Shown here piece by piece: positions 40,501 through 48,786 of a stretch of DNA of 64,000 nucleotides (position 1 is its first letter; the number at the start of each line of letters is the position of its first letter). Made by a program: the position numbers and the translations under genes. Location: assembly GCF_030718205.1 (NCBI RefSeq), contig NZ_JAUZQF010000017.1:62001-126000 (forward strand), written 5' to 3'. The notes under the pieces are model-generated. The model was not told the DNA's origin. It worked only from the letters and a program-made list of their open reading frames with translations, and made no database searches. This DNA is from Nonomuraea turcica (lineage in GTDB: Bacteria; Actinomycetota; Actinomycetes; Streptosporangiales; Streptosporangiaceae).

Positions 40501-41592
40501 TCAGTTCCTGATGGAGGCCACCTGCCGGATCAGGTCCGAGACGCGCACGATGCCCAGGCAGCGGTTCATCTCGTCGGTCACCACCAGGTCGTCGTAGACG
40601 CGGCCCGCGTCCCGGCCGGCCGCCTGCATGGCCGCGATGGCCGGCGTCGTCCGCGGGACCGTGCGCGGCGGGTCGGCCAGCCGCTGCGCCGGCTTCGACC
40701 CGTGCAGGGCGTGACCGAAGCGGGCCGCGAACGACAGCAGGAACCGGCTGCGGTCGAGGCTGCCCTTGGGCCGCTGGTACTCGTCCACCAGGATCACGCT
40801 GGTGATCGTCGGCTCATGCCCGAACGCCTCCACGGCCTCTTCGGCCTTGGCCTCGGCCGGCAGCGTCACCGCGGGAATCAGCAGCTCCTGCACGCGCGGG
40901 CCCAGCAGGACGGCGTCCGGCGTGGCGTCCCCGACGGGGAGCGGCACCCGTACCTTGCCGTCGGGACCGGGCGCGAGCAGCGGGCCGTGCGCGAGGCGCA
41001 CGCCCAGGCCGCGGACCACCGACACCTGCGCCTCGCGCTCCACGCCCGGCGCCATCACGTGCGCGCCGATGCCCCGCGCCAGCGTCACCACCGACCGCGC
41101 CACCGCGGTCGCCCGGTGGTCGGCGGGGATGCGCGCCACCAGGTCGGGGTCCAGGGCCAGCAGGTACGGCGAGGAGTCCGTGACCTGCTCCAGCGACGCG
41201 CCATAGGAGCCCACGTCGGCGAAGCCGAGCAGGTAGCCGATGTTGCGCAGCCCGTCGAGCCCGACCTTCAGCAGCGGCCGGTCCTGCTCGTGGCACGGTC
41301 CAGTGAGCAGGAGGATCGCCTCGCGCGGATGCCTGCCCGCTCGGCGCAGCGCCTCGTGCAGCGGCGCCAGCGCGCCCGCGCCCGACAAGACGACCCGGAC
41401 GGGGAGTTCCAGCATCATGGGCAGCGGGGTCGCCCGGAGCGTGCCCGCCTGGTCGACGACAGCGGGGTGCGCGATGACCGCCCCGGTATCGAGATCCACC
41501 ATGGGGCTGGTGAGCAGGGAGGACGACACAAGCAGATGATTCCGCCTGAAGCTGGAGTCACAGAAGCCCCACGAAACAGAATTAACCGACAT
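40501..41592 (-). CDS. degenerate EAL-like domain protein with C-terminal CBS-like region
   Basis: The protein is 363 aa with this start (ATG at 41592). ATG 41502, giving MVDLDTGAVIAHPAVV, is an alternative that removes 30 unconserved residues. The part to about residue 230 resembles an EAL phosphodiesterase barrel (for example RNIGYLLGFADVGSYGASLE and ALDPDLVARIP). The Glu-Ala-Leu signature itself is absent, so cyclic-di-GMP hydrolysis is unlikely. The last 130 residues look like a CBS-type sensor pair (ITSVILVDEYQRPKGSLDRS and DDLVVTDEMNRCLGIVRVSD). A binding or sensing role is inferred. Confidence 0.65.
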   Translation of the reverse strand: MSVNSVSWGFCDSSFRRNHLLVSSSLLTSPMVDLDTGAVIAHPAVVDQAGTLRATPLPMMLELPVRVVLSGAGALAPLHEALRRAGRHPREAILLLTGPCHEQDRPLLKVGLDGLRNIGYLLGFADVGSYGASLEQVTDSSPYLLALDPDLVARIPADHRATAVARSVVTLARGIGAHVMAPGVEREAQVSVVRGLGVRLAHGPLLAPGPDGKVRVPLPVGDATPDAVLLGPRVQELLIPAVTLPAEAKAEEAVEAFGHEPTITSVILVDEYQRPKGSLDRSRFLLSFAARFGHALHGSKPAQRLADPPRTVPRTTPAIAAMQAAGRDAGRVYDDLVVTDEMNRCLGIVRVSDLIRQVASIRN

Positions 41593-41660
41593 TTACCCTG
41601 CAGTTCCCTACTGGCCCGTAGGGGAATGCCGTTCGGTTTCAGTCCGCTAGCCTTCGGTGC

Positions 41661-42332
41661 ATGAGTGCGCGTCCGGCGAAGGGCGGTGGCCGGTGGGTCA
41701 TGGTGCCGCCCGAGCGCGTGCACCCGTGGATCGACGGCTTCGCCGACCGCCACGGCCCCTTCTCCGCGACGGGCGATGACCGAGTGGTGCGGCTGAGCGC
41801 CGCCGACGGGGCCCTGGCCGAGCTGCACGTGCCGTTCCCGCCCATGATCCCGGGCCCGCCGCACGTCACCAGGCTCGTCACGCACGCCCAGGCCGAGCGG
41901 CGGGTGGGGGTCTTCCTGGTACGGCTCGGCGGCTACGCGGCGGGCGTCTTCCACGGCTCCGCCCTGGTGGCGTCGAAGGTGGGGTCGCGGCTGGTGCAGG
42001 GGCGGACGGCGGCGGGCGGGTGGTCGCAGCAGCGCTTCGCCAGGCGGCGCCGCAACCAGGCGGACAAGGCGTTCGACGACGCGGTGGAGACGGCGGTGCG
42101 GGTGTTGTTGCCGTACCTGGCGGAGCTGGACGGGGTCGTACTCGGCGGGGACCGGCGGGCGGTGGACGCGTTGCGCGAGGACCGGCGGCTGGCGCCGCTG
42201 CTCGCCCTGGAGACCGAGCCGTTCCTGGTCGTGCCCGACCCGAAACTGGCCGTGCTGCGCGACACGCCTGCGACCTTCCGCGCGGTACGGGTCCGCGTGG
42301 TGGATCCTCCAGGCCTCAGCTCTCCGGGATGA
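41661..42332 (+). CDS. acVLRF1-family peptidyl-tRNA hydrolase
   Basis: This 223-aa protein belongs to the actinobacterial VLRF1 (release-factor-like) family. The key loop is QGRTAAGGWSQQRFARRRRN, where a Gln after Gly-Gly-x-Ser takes the place of the GGQ glutamine in release factors and in Vms1/ANKZF1. It would release nascent chains from peptidyl-tRNA in ribosome rescue. The ATG at 41661 follows a TAGCCT -10-like element by only seven bases, so translation may be leaderless. It is divergent from the EAL-like gene. Confidence 0.85.
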   Translation: MSARPAKGGGRWVMVPPERVHPWIDGFADRHGPFSATGDDRVVRLSAADGALAELHVPFPPMIPGPPHVTRLVTHAQAERRVGVFLVRLGGYAAGVFHGSALVASKVGSRLVQGRTAAGGWSQQRFARRRRNQADKAFDDAVETAVRVLLPYLAELDGVVLGGDRRAVDALREDRRLAPLLALETEPFLVVPDPKLAVLRDTPATFRAVRVRVVDPPGLSSPG

Positions 42333-42421
42333 CCTCGGGGGCAGTTGCCGTTCCTTTGGCTGTGTAGCTTTCCGGCGGTCGGATACTCTCCGTGATTGTG
42401 TGAACACGTAGGGAGCCCAAC

Positions 42422-43033
42422 ATGGTCATGGCATCACGCAGGAGCCCCTGCCGGCTCACCCCCGAGACCGACACCGCACGGCTACCCGCCACAGCCCGCG
42501 AGCTGTTCGACGCCCTGCCGCCTCTTCCCGGCCTCCGCACCGAAGTCATCGATGGGAGATTGATCGTGAGCCCCGTCGGCACCCCCGAGCACGCGAGAAT
42601 CGCGATGCTGATCCACAGCGCGTTGCTTCCTCTGCTCGTTCAACGCGGCTGGGACGGCTTCGCGGGCAATGTGGATGTCTGTATCGATGGACCGCAGACC
42701 CCCGTCGAGCCCGATTATGTGGTCGCCCTGCCTGACTGCCGCCGCTGGGACGACAGGGAGTTGCTGTCTTCGGGTCTGCTCATGGTGGCCGAGGTGATCT
42801 CGCCGGGCAGCGTTGAAGATGACCGGGTGAAAAAGCCCCCCATGTACGCCGCAGGCGGCGTTCCCGTCATGCTTCTGGTGGACCCGATCGCCGTACCGCC
42901 GACCGTCACCGTGCTCAGCGACGCCAAAGAAGGCGAATACCAGACCGTCACCCGCGTCGCCATGGGATCCACGGTGCACATCCCCGACCCGATCGGCTTC
43001 GACCTCGACACCGCTGTCTTGACCAAGCCCTGA
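42422..43033 (+). CDS. Uma2-family endonuclease-fold protein (DUF820)
   Basis: This 203-aa protein has the restriction-endonuclease-like fold of Uma2. The active-site set is TEVIDGRLIVSPV (Glu), PVEPDYVVAL (Asp) and LMVAEVISPGS (Glu), followed by DRVKKPPMYAAGGVPVMLLV. AGGGAG lies seven bases before the ATG. These genes are very abundant in filamentous bacteria, and their cellular role is not known. No partner gene is evident. Confidence 0.88.
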   Translation: MVMASRRSPCRLTPETDTARLPATARELFDALPPLPGLRTEVIDGRLIVSPVGTPEHARIAMLIHSALLPLLVQRGWDGFAGNVDVCIDGPQTPVEPDYVVALPDCRRWDDRELLSSGLLMVAEVISPGSVEDDRVKKPPMYAAGGVPVMLLVDPIAVPPTVTVLSDAKEGEYQTVTRVAMGSTVHIPDPIGFDLDTAVLTKP

Positions 43034-43074
43034 GGGCGTGCGGAACGCTGAGTTCGCGCCTCATGAGGGCAGCG

Positions 43075-43899
43075 TCAAAAGGCGTCCTTGTGGTCGGCCA
43101 GGTAGGCGGACAATGGGCGCGGCGGGCGGCCGGTCAGGTCCTCGACCGTCGTCGTGGTCGTCGCCCAGCGGCCGTCGCCGGTCTCGGCCATCAGCGCCGC
43201 CAGGTCGCCGGCGTGCGGCTGCGGGATGCCCTGCCATTCCAGGTGGGCGGCCATCTCCGGCAGGGGCAGGTCCACATACCGGACCGGGCGGCCGATCGCC
43301 GCGCCGATGGCCTCGGCGATCTGCTCGTGGGACAGCGACTCCGGACCGGTGAGCACGTGGTCGCGGTCGGGGCCGACCGGGCGGGTCAGTAGCGCGGCCG
43401 CCACCTCGGCGATGTCCCTGGTGTCGATGTAGTTGACCTGCTTGGGTCCGTACGAGCCGTAGAGACAGCCGTCCCGGACGTCGCGCGGAAGGTTCTGCAT
43501 GAACCCGGTCGGCTGCAGGATCGTCCACGGCAGGCCCGACTTCCTCAGGTGGGCGTCCACCTCGCCGTGCATGCCGCCGCCCAGCTTCTCGCCGGGGCTC
43601 GCCCCCCGTACGGACACCGTGACCACCTGTGCCACGCCCGCCTGTGCGGCCAGGTCGATCACGGCGCGGTGCGCGTCGACGAAGCCCGGCCAGAGCGAGC
43701 TGTTGAGGAACAGGCGGTCGCCAGGTGACAGCAGCCTGCCGATCGTCTCGGGCTCGGTGAAGTCGCCCAGCGCGTAGTCGCACCCCAGGTCCTCGGCGGG
43801 GCGGCGGACGACGGCGAGCACGTCGTGCCTGCCGGAGCTGGTCAGCCGTTCGATGAGCGCGCGTCCGATGGAGCCGGTGGCGCCGGTTACCACGATCAT
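43075..43899 (-). CDS. NmrA-like NAD(P)-binding oxidoreductase
   Basis: This 274-aa atypical short-chain dehydrogenase has the nucleotide motif MIVVTGATGSIGRALIERL. Other parts include GVAQVVTVSVRGAS and WTILQPTGFMQNLP, typical of NmrA/QOR2-type proteins, which lack the usual catalytic Tyr-Lys. It may reduce quinones or sense NADPH. A strong AGGAGGAGGA ribosome site precedes the ATG. It is divergent from the TetR gene, which probably represses it through the palindrome at 43914-43936. Confidence 0.88.
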   Translation of the reverse strand: MIVVTGATGSIGRALIERLTSSGRHDVLAVVRRPAEDLGCDYALGDFTEPETIGRLLSPGDRLFLNSSLWPGFVDAHRAVIDLAAQAGVAQVVTVSVRGASPGEKLGGGMHGEVDAHLRKSGLPWTILQPTGFMQNLPRDVRDGCLYGSYGPKQVNYIDTRDIAEVAAALLTRPVGPDRDHVLTGPESLSHEQIAEAIGAAIGRPVRYVDLPLPEMAAHLEWQGIPQPHAGDLAALMAETGDGRWATTTTTVEDLTGRPPRPLSAYLADHKDAF

Positions 43900-43913
43900 C
43901 TCGTCCTCCTCCT

Positions 43914-43936
43914 AAGTGGAATCTCAAATTCCGCTT
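43914..43936. promoter_or_regulatory. TetR operator candidate
   Basis: AAGTGGAAT (43914-43922), five spacer bases, then ATTCCGCTT (43928-43936) form a 23-bp palindrome with one mismatch per arm. It lies 15 bases before the NmrA-like start. A second TCCACTT half-site lies near 43970, closer to the TetR gene. This layout suits autoregulation of the divergent pair. Confidence 0.6.
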
Positions 43937-43995
43937 ACGCGGACGGTACACTAACCGGAATCGAGTCGTCCACTTCGGATTCCTGGAGTTGATAC

Positions 43996-44571
43996 GTGCG
44001 CGCGGACGCGAGGCGGAACCTGGACAAGATCGTCGAGGCGGCCGCCGAGATCGTGGCGGAACGCGGGGTCAACGCGCCCATGGAGGCCATCGCCAAGCGC
44101 GCCGGGGTCGGCATCGGCACGCTCTATCGCCGCTTCCCCGACCGGCACGCCCTCATCGCGGCAGTCGGCGACCATTACGTCCACACCATGGCGCAGGCCC
44201 TGGACGAGGCCGCGAAGAGCAGCTCGGATGCCTGGGGCGCGATCTGGGACTTCGTCTCCTGGGTCGCCGAGCCCGGCCGCGCCGCCCTGGCCACCGCGCT
44301 CGCCGAGCTGCCGGAGGAGGCGGTCGTGGACCGGGTGGAGTTCGCGCGGTCGCGCGGACGGTGGATGGAGCAGCTCGACGCTCTCGTACGGCAGTCCCAG
44401 GCGGACGGCTCGATGCGGCCCGACGTCGGCGTTGAAGACCTCGTTCATCTCTTGAACGTCTTCACCTGTCACCCCGACAAGCTGCCCGCTCCGGTGGCGG
44501 CCGACCCGGCGAAATACCTGCATCTGATGCTCGACGGCATGAAGTCCACCGCCGCAACATCGGCCTCGTGA
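43996..44571 (+). CDS. TetR-family transcriptional regulator
   Basis: The protein is 191 aa. The N-terminal helix-turn-helix reads IVERGVNAPMEAIAKRAGVG-like (seen: VNAPMEAIAKRAGVGIGTLY) followed by RRFPDRHALIAAV, the standard TetR pattern. The C-terminal ligand domain matches the type next to NmrA or oxidoreductase genes. The GTG at 43996 is preceded by CTGGAG. It probably represses itself and the divergent oxidoreductase until a small electrophile or metabolite binds. Confidence 0.9.
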   Translation: MRADARRNLDKIVEAAAEIVAERGVNAPMEAIAKRAGVGIGTLYRRFPDRHALIAAVGDHYVHTMAQALDEAAKSSSDAWGAIWDFVSWVAEPGRAALATALAELPEEAVVDRVEFARSRGRWMEQLDALVRQSQADGSMRPDVGVEDLVHLLNVFTCHPDKLPAPVAADPAKYLHLMLDGMKSTAATSAS

Positions 44572-44584
44572 CCGTTTTGAGGTT

Positions 44585-44598
44585 TTGAGACGATTCAA
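44585..44598. promoter_or_regulatory. LacI operator, autoregulatory site
   Basis: TTGAGACGATTCAA is a near-perfect 14-bp palindrome around CG, 61 bases before the LacI start. It differs by one base from the site at 46428-46441. A further partial copy (GAATCTTGAATCC) follows at once. The match between the two sites supports one shared regulator. Confidence 0.65.
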
Positions 44599-44658
44599 AA
44601 GAATCTTGAATCCCGCTATGATGAGCGAATTCACAGCAGCACGGCCTCGTGAGGATCG

Positions 44659-45678
44659 ATGGCGACCAGGAACATCAAGGAGGTCGCGCAGCTGGCGCGC
44701 GTCTCAGTGGGCACCGTGAGCAATGTGCTCAACCGCCCGGAGATCGTGTCCCCCGCCACACGCGAACGCGTCTTCGAAGCGATCAAGAAGCTCGGCTTCG
44801 TCCGCAATGAGGTGGCTCGCCACCTGCGGGTGGGCCGCAGCCGCACGGTTGGACTTGTCGTGCTCGACGTGTCCAACCCGTTCTTCGTGGACGTGGCCCA
44901 GGGCGCCGAGTCACTGGCCGACGACCACGACACGATGGTGGTGCTCTGCAACAGCGCCGGCGACCCCGGCCGCGAGCGCCGCCACCTCGACCAGCTCGAA
45001 CAGCAGCGGGTGATGGGCATACTGATCACCCCGGTCGAGACGGAGACCCCCTGGCTGGAGGAGCTGATCGCCCGGGGCACGCCCGTGGTGCTGGTCGACC
45101 GCCCGGCCGCCGGGCTGCAGTGCTCGGTGGCGGTCGACGACCGGCTCGGCGGGCAGATCGCCGGCGCTCATCTCGTCGAACGCGGGCACCGGCGGATCAT
45201 GTTCGTCGGCGGGCCGCCGTCCATCAAACAGGTGGCCGACCGGCACGCGGGCCTGAGCAGCGCCGTCGCCGCGGCCGACGGCGCGGTCGAGCTGCTCACC
45301 GCCACCGCCCCCGCGCTGACCGTCGCCGAGGGGCGGGCCATCGGGGAGCGCGTGGCGGCCCTGCCACCAGGTAAACGGCCCACCGCCGTCTTCTGCGCCA
45401 ACGACATGATGGCGCTCGGCTTCTTACAGGCGATGGCGACCCGCGGGCTGCGCGTGCCCGAGGACCTGGCCATCATCGGATACGACGACATCGACTTCGC
45501 CGCGGCGGCCGCGGTGCCGCTGTCCTCGGTGCGGCAACCGCGCGAGCTGCTCGGGCGCACGGCCATCGACCTGCTCCTCGAGGAGGTCGCCGAGCCTGAG
45601 CAACATCGCCATAGACAGGTCATCTTCCAGCCCGACTTGGTGGTACGGGAGTCCAGCGCCATGCGCCGCGACGACTGA
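44659..45678 (+). CDS. LacI-family repressor of the rhamnogalacturonan locus
   Basis: This 339-aa protein starts MATRNIKEVAQLARVSVGTV, the DNA-binding helix-turn-helix, followed by the hinge region EVARHLRVGRSRTVGLVVL. The effector domain ends with IIGYDDIDFAAAAAVPLSSV, typical of the family. It heads a run of genes for uptake and breakdown of rhamnogalacturonan. Matching operators upstream of itself (44585) and after the first structural gene (46428) suggest it represses both. The inducer is probably a rhamnose-galacturonic acid oligosaccharide. Confidence 0.9.
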   Translation: MATRNIKEVAQLARVSVGTVSNVLNRPEIVSPATRERVFEAIKKLGFVRNEVARHLRVGRSRTVGLVVLDVSNPFFVDVAQGAESLADDHDTMVVLCNSAGDPGRERRHLDQLEQQRVMGILITPVETETPWLEELIARGTPVVLVDRPAAGLQCSVAVDDRLGGQIAGAHLVERGHRRIMFVGGPPSIKQVADRHAGLSSAVAAADGAVELLTATAPALTVAEGRAIGERVAALPPGKRPTAVFCANDMMALGFLQAMATRGLRVPEDLAIIGYDDIDFAAAAAVPLSSVRQPRELLGRTAIDLLLEEVAEPEQHRHRQVIFQPDLVVRESSAMRRDD

Positions 45679-45765
45679 CGCTCCACCGCTTCCTTGCCAC
45701 CGATTCCGGGCTATGCCAGTGACAGGGCGAGGCCCCTGTCGGCGTGCCCACCGGAAGGAACCCCG

Positions 45766-46425
45766 TTGCCCGAGATCATTTATCACAACCCCCTCGCCAC
45801 CCCCGACGACCTGGAAGGTTTCCGCATGGAGGGGGACGGCGCCGTCTCCTTCCCGCAGGGCCGCCTGCGCCTGGAGAGCCGAAGACCCGCCTCCGACGGC
45901 CAGGCGGCCAACCTGGTGCTGTGGTGCCCCGAGGACTTCCCCGGCGACATCAGCGTCGAGTGGGACTTCTGGCCGGTCAGGGAGCCGGGCCTGGCCATCA
46001 TGTTCTTCCATGCCCGGGGCAGGAACGGCGAGGACCTGTTCGACCCCGGCCTGGCCGAGCGCGCCGGCCCGTACGACCAGTACCACCACGGCGACATCGA
46101 CGCCTACCACGTCTCCTATTTCCGCCGCATGTGGGCCTCAGAACGTGCCCTGCACACCTGCAACCTGCGCAAAAGCCACGGCTTCCACCTGGTCGCGCAG
46201 GGCCCGGACCCGCTCCCGGCGGTACTCGACGCCGAGGGCCCCTACGCCGTCCGCCTCGACGTCAAGGGGTCGGAGATCACCTTCTCAATCAACGATTTGG
46301 TCTCGTTCCGCTGGGCGGACGACGGCTCGATCGGCGGGTCCGCCCTGGCAGGAGGCAAGGTCGGGTTTCGTCAGATGGCTCCGCTGATCGGAGAGTACGG
46401 AAATCTCCGCGTCTGGGCTCATTGA
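45766..46425 (+). CDS. DUF1961 family protein
   Basis: This 219-aa concanavalin-like beta-sandwich family is often found in pectin and rhamnogalacturonan loci. It contains VLWCPEDFPGDISVEWDFWP, YHHGDIDAYHVSYFRR and ITFSINDLVSFRWADDG. The start is a TTG at 45766 with GGAAGGAA eight bases upstream; no ATG gives a better beginning. There is no signal peptide. Function in the family is not established; a lyase or sugar-binding role is possible. Confidence 0.8.
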   Translation: MPEIIYHNPLATPDDLEGFRMEGDGAVSFPQGRLRLESRRPASDGQAANLVLWCPEDFPGDISVEWDFWPVREPGLAIMFFHARGRNGEDLFDPGLAERAGPYDQYHHGDIDAYHVSYFRRMWASERALHTCNLRKSHGFHLVAQGPDPLPAVLDAEGPYAVRLDVKGSEITFSINDLVSFRWADDGSIGGSALAGGKVGFRQMAPLIGEYGNLRVWAH

Positions 46426-46427
46426 CT

Positions 46428-46441
46428 TTGAGTCGATTCAA
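46428..46441. promoter_or_regulatory. LacI operator before the transport genes
   Basis: TTGAGTCGATTCAA is the second copy of the 14-bp palindrome found at 44585. It lies three bases after the DUF1961 stop and about 110 bases before the DUF624 gene, where a promoter for the transporter operon is expected. Confidence 0.65.
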
Positions 46442-46549
46442 CACTAATTTCGCACCAACCCGCCGTTCACTCGCCTGTAACGGGGCAGGAACTGCGGGGC
46501 AACAACCCACCCCCGATCCGTGCAGATGCCACGAAAGGTGGTATGCCGG

Positions 46550-47179
46550 ATGAACCATCCCGCACTGTCGATCAGAATCCAAGCTGCCTGTTCAGAGCTG
46601 ATCTGGGCGGTCCAGCTGAACCTGATGTGGATCGTCTTCACCCTCGCGGGAGGCGTGATCCTCGGGCTCGGGCCCGCCACCGTAGCCGCCTACACCCTGG
46701 CTCGGAGGCATGCTCGTAATGAATCGTTTCAGGCTTGGCGTGAATTCTGGACCGTCTACCGACGGGAGTTCGTCCGGGCCTCGTTGCTGGTCCTGCCGGT
46801 GGCGCTGCTCGCCACCGTCCTGATCGGCAACTACCTGTACTTTGCCGCGCAAGGTACGGAATCGGGCGGGTTGCGGATTGCGACGTTCGTCGCGCTGCTC
46901 GCCCTGGCCGCGGTCGGCGCGTACATCGGACCGTTGTACGTGCACTACGAGCTGCCGCTCTGGGGTTACATCCCCAAGGCGTCGCTCCTGGCCATGACGC
47001 GGCCGGCCTCCACCGTGCTGTTGCTGTTCGCGCTCTGGGCGATCGCCTACGTGACCGCGACGCTGCCCGTCCTCGCGCTGATCATCAGCGTCGGCGCGTG
47101 GATCTATCTCAACACCTGGCTCTGCCTGCGCTTCTTCCAGGAGAACGAGGCGCGCCTGCATTCGAAAGGGAACCTATGA
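46550..47179 (+). CDS. DUF624 (YesL-like) membrane protein
   Basis: This 209-aa protein has about five membrane segments. The DUF624 features are LIWAVQLNLMWIVFTLAGGV, GLGPATVAAYTLARRH and the late WIYLNTWLCLRFFQ. The Bacillus YesL protein of the same family is encoded with a rhamnogalacturonan transporter. I chose the ATG at 46550, with AAAGGTGGT upstream; an ATG at 46526 is in frame. It overlaps the binding-protein gene by ATGA, so it is probably an accessory part of the importer. Confidence 0.8.
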   Translation: MNHPALSIRIQAACSELIWAVQLNLMWIVFTLAGGVILGLGPATVAAYTLARRHARNESFQAWREFWTVYRREFVRASLLVLPVALLATVLIGNYLYFAAQGTESGGLRIATFVALLALAAVGAYIGPLYVHYELPLWGYIPKASLLAMTRPASTVLLLFALWAIAYVTATLPVLALIISVGAWIYLNTWLCLRFFQENEARLHSKGNL

Positions 47180-48735
47180 GCGCATCTCGTAGTCGGCTCA
47201 TGGCTGGTGCGTTAACGCTAGCGACCGCCCTGCTGGCAACCGCCTGCTCCGGCACCGGCGGTGGCGGCGAGTCGAGCCAGGCCGACGCCAACACCATCAC
47301 CTTCATGACCAAGCTGTTCGGCACGGCCCCGAACCCGCAGGGCGAGCTGCACCAGGCGATCGAGAAGTTCCTCGGCAAGAAGATCCAGGTCACCTGGGTG
47401 CCGAACGCGGACTACCAGGAGAAGGTCAACGTCACGCTGGCCTCCGCCAACATCCCCGACGTCATGGTGGTCAACCCAAAGTCGCCGGCCTTCGGCAAGG
47501 CGGCGGCGGCCGGGGCGTTCTGGGACCTCACCGACAAGATCAAGAAGTACCCCAACCTGGTCGGTGACGAGAAGGTCCTGCTCAACTCCTCGATCAACGG
47601 CAAGATCTACGGCCCCTACCGGACCAGGCCGCTGCTTCGCTCCGCGGTCATGATCCGCGCCGACTGGCTGAAGAAGGTCGGCCTGGAGGCGCCCAAGACC
47701 ACGGATGACCTCTACAAGATCGCCGAAGCGTTTACCAAGAAGGACCCGGACGGCAACGGCAAGGACGACACCTACGGCCTGATCATTCCCAAGTGGCCGG
47801 GCGTCGAGTTCGCGGCCTCCAACCCGTTCAACGTGATCGACGTCTGGTTCGGCGCCCCGAACAACTGGGGCGAGCGCGACGGCAAGCTCGTGCCCGAGTT
47901 CGACACGCCCGAGTTCTTCGAGGCCAACCGCTTCACGAAGAAGATGATCGACGAGGGCCTCGTCAACCCGGACTGGAACACGCTCGACACCGCCAAGTGG
48001 AACGACCCGTTCGTCCAGAACAAGGGCGGCATCATCATCGACGTCGACGTCCGCACCACCCAGCTACTCGACCTGCTCAAGGAGCAGGACCCGCAGACCT
48101 ACGGCGACAAGGTCCTCACCGTCGGCAACCTCTCCCGTCCTGACGGCAAGAAGTTCTCCCTGCCGTTCAGCGGCTACAACGACATCCTGGCCGTCTCCAA
48201 GCAGCGGGTGAAGACCGAGGCTCAGCTCGACGAGCTGCTGAAGACCCTCGACAAGCTGGCAAGCAAGGAAGGCCAGGTCCTGCTCAGCAACGGCATCGAG
48301 GGACGCAACTTCAAGGTCGAGAACGGCGAAGCCGTCCTGATCAACCAGGAAGACCCCAAGGTCAAGCAGGTCCAGGACGACGTCGACAAGGCCTTCATCC
48401 AGCTCGGCACCCAGGCCAGCACCGGCACCACCGGTATCGCCTACCCGCGGGTTCCCCCGGAGGCGCCGTACCGGAAGGACCTGGCCGAGCGCAAGGAGCG
48501 CGTGGCCGAGGACCTGAAGACGGCCGTGTTCGACCCGAGCCTGCCGGTGGTCCCGCCGACCCTGGTGGCCAAGGGCGCGACGCTCAACCCCATCGTCACC
48601 GACGCGCGGATCAAGTACCTCGCCGGCCAGCTCACCGAGGAGCAGCTGAAGGCCGAGATCAAGCGCTGGTACGACAGCGGCGGCACGCAGATCGCCCAGG
48701 AGATCAACGACCTGGTCTCCAAGCTCGGCCAGTGA
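47176..48735 (+). CDS. extracellular solute-binding lipoprotein (LipO/YtcQ type)
   Basis: This 519-aa protein has a lipoprotein signal peptide ending ALLATACSG. It belongs to the long solute-binding proteins that pair with LplB/YtcP permeases, with features such as KIQVTWVPNADYQEKVNVTL and IPDVMVVNPKSPAFGKAAA. It is co-translated with the DUF624 gene. It would capture rhamnogalacturonan oligosaccharides outside the membrane. A perfect 11-bp hairpin separates it from the permease genes. Confidence 0.9.
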   Translation: MSASRSRLMAGALTLATALLATACSGTGGGGESSQADANTITFMTKLFGTAPNPQGELHQAIEKFLGKKIQVTWVPNADYQEKVNVTLASANIPDVMVVNPKSPAFGKAAAAGAFWDLTDKIKKYPNLVGDEKVLLNSSINGKIYGPYRTRPLLRSAVMIRADWLKKVGLEAPKTTDDLYKIAEAFTKKDPDGNGKDDTYGLIIPKWPGVEFAASNPFNVIDVWFGAPNNWGERDGKLVPEFDTPEFFEANRFTKKMIDEGLVNPDWNTLDTAKWNDPFVQNKGGIIIDVDVRTTQLLDLLKEQDPQTYGDKVLTVGNLSRPDGKKFSLPFSGYNDILAVSKQRVKTEAQLDELLKTLDKLASKEGQVLLSNGIEGRNFKVENGEAVLINQEDPKVKQVQDDVDKAFIQLGTQASTGTTGIAYPRVPPEAPYRKDLAERKERVAEDLKTAVFDPSLPVVPPTLVAKGATLNPIVTDARIKYLAGQLTEEQLKAEIKRWYDSGGTQIAQEINDLVSKLGQ

Positions 48736-48743
48736 TGTGACCC

Positions 48744-48770
48744 GGGAGGGGCCCTCAACGGGCCCCTCCC
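48744..48770 (+). terminator. intercistronic hairpin between binding-protein and permease genes
   Basis: GGGAGGGGCCC (48744-48754) and GGGCCCCTCCC (48760-48770) pair perfectly over 11 bp with a TCAAC loop. It lies nine bases after the lipoprotein stop and 16 before the permease start. It probably stops part of transcription or protects the upstream mRNA, giving more binding protein than permease. Confidence 0.75.
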
Positions 48771-48786
48771 TTAGAAAGGAGGCCGA

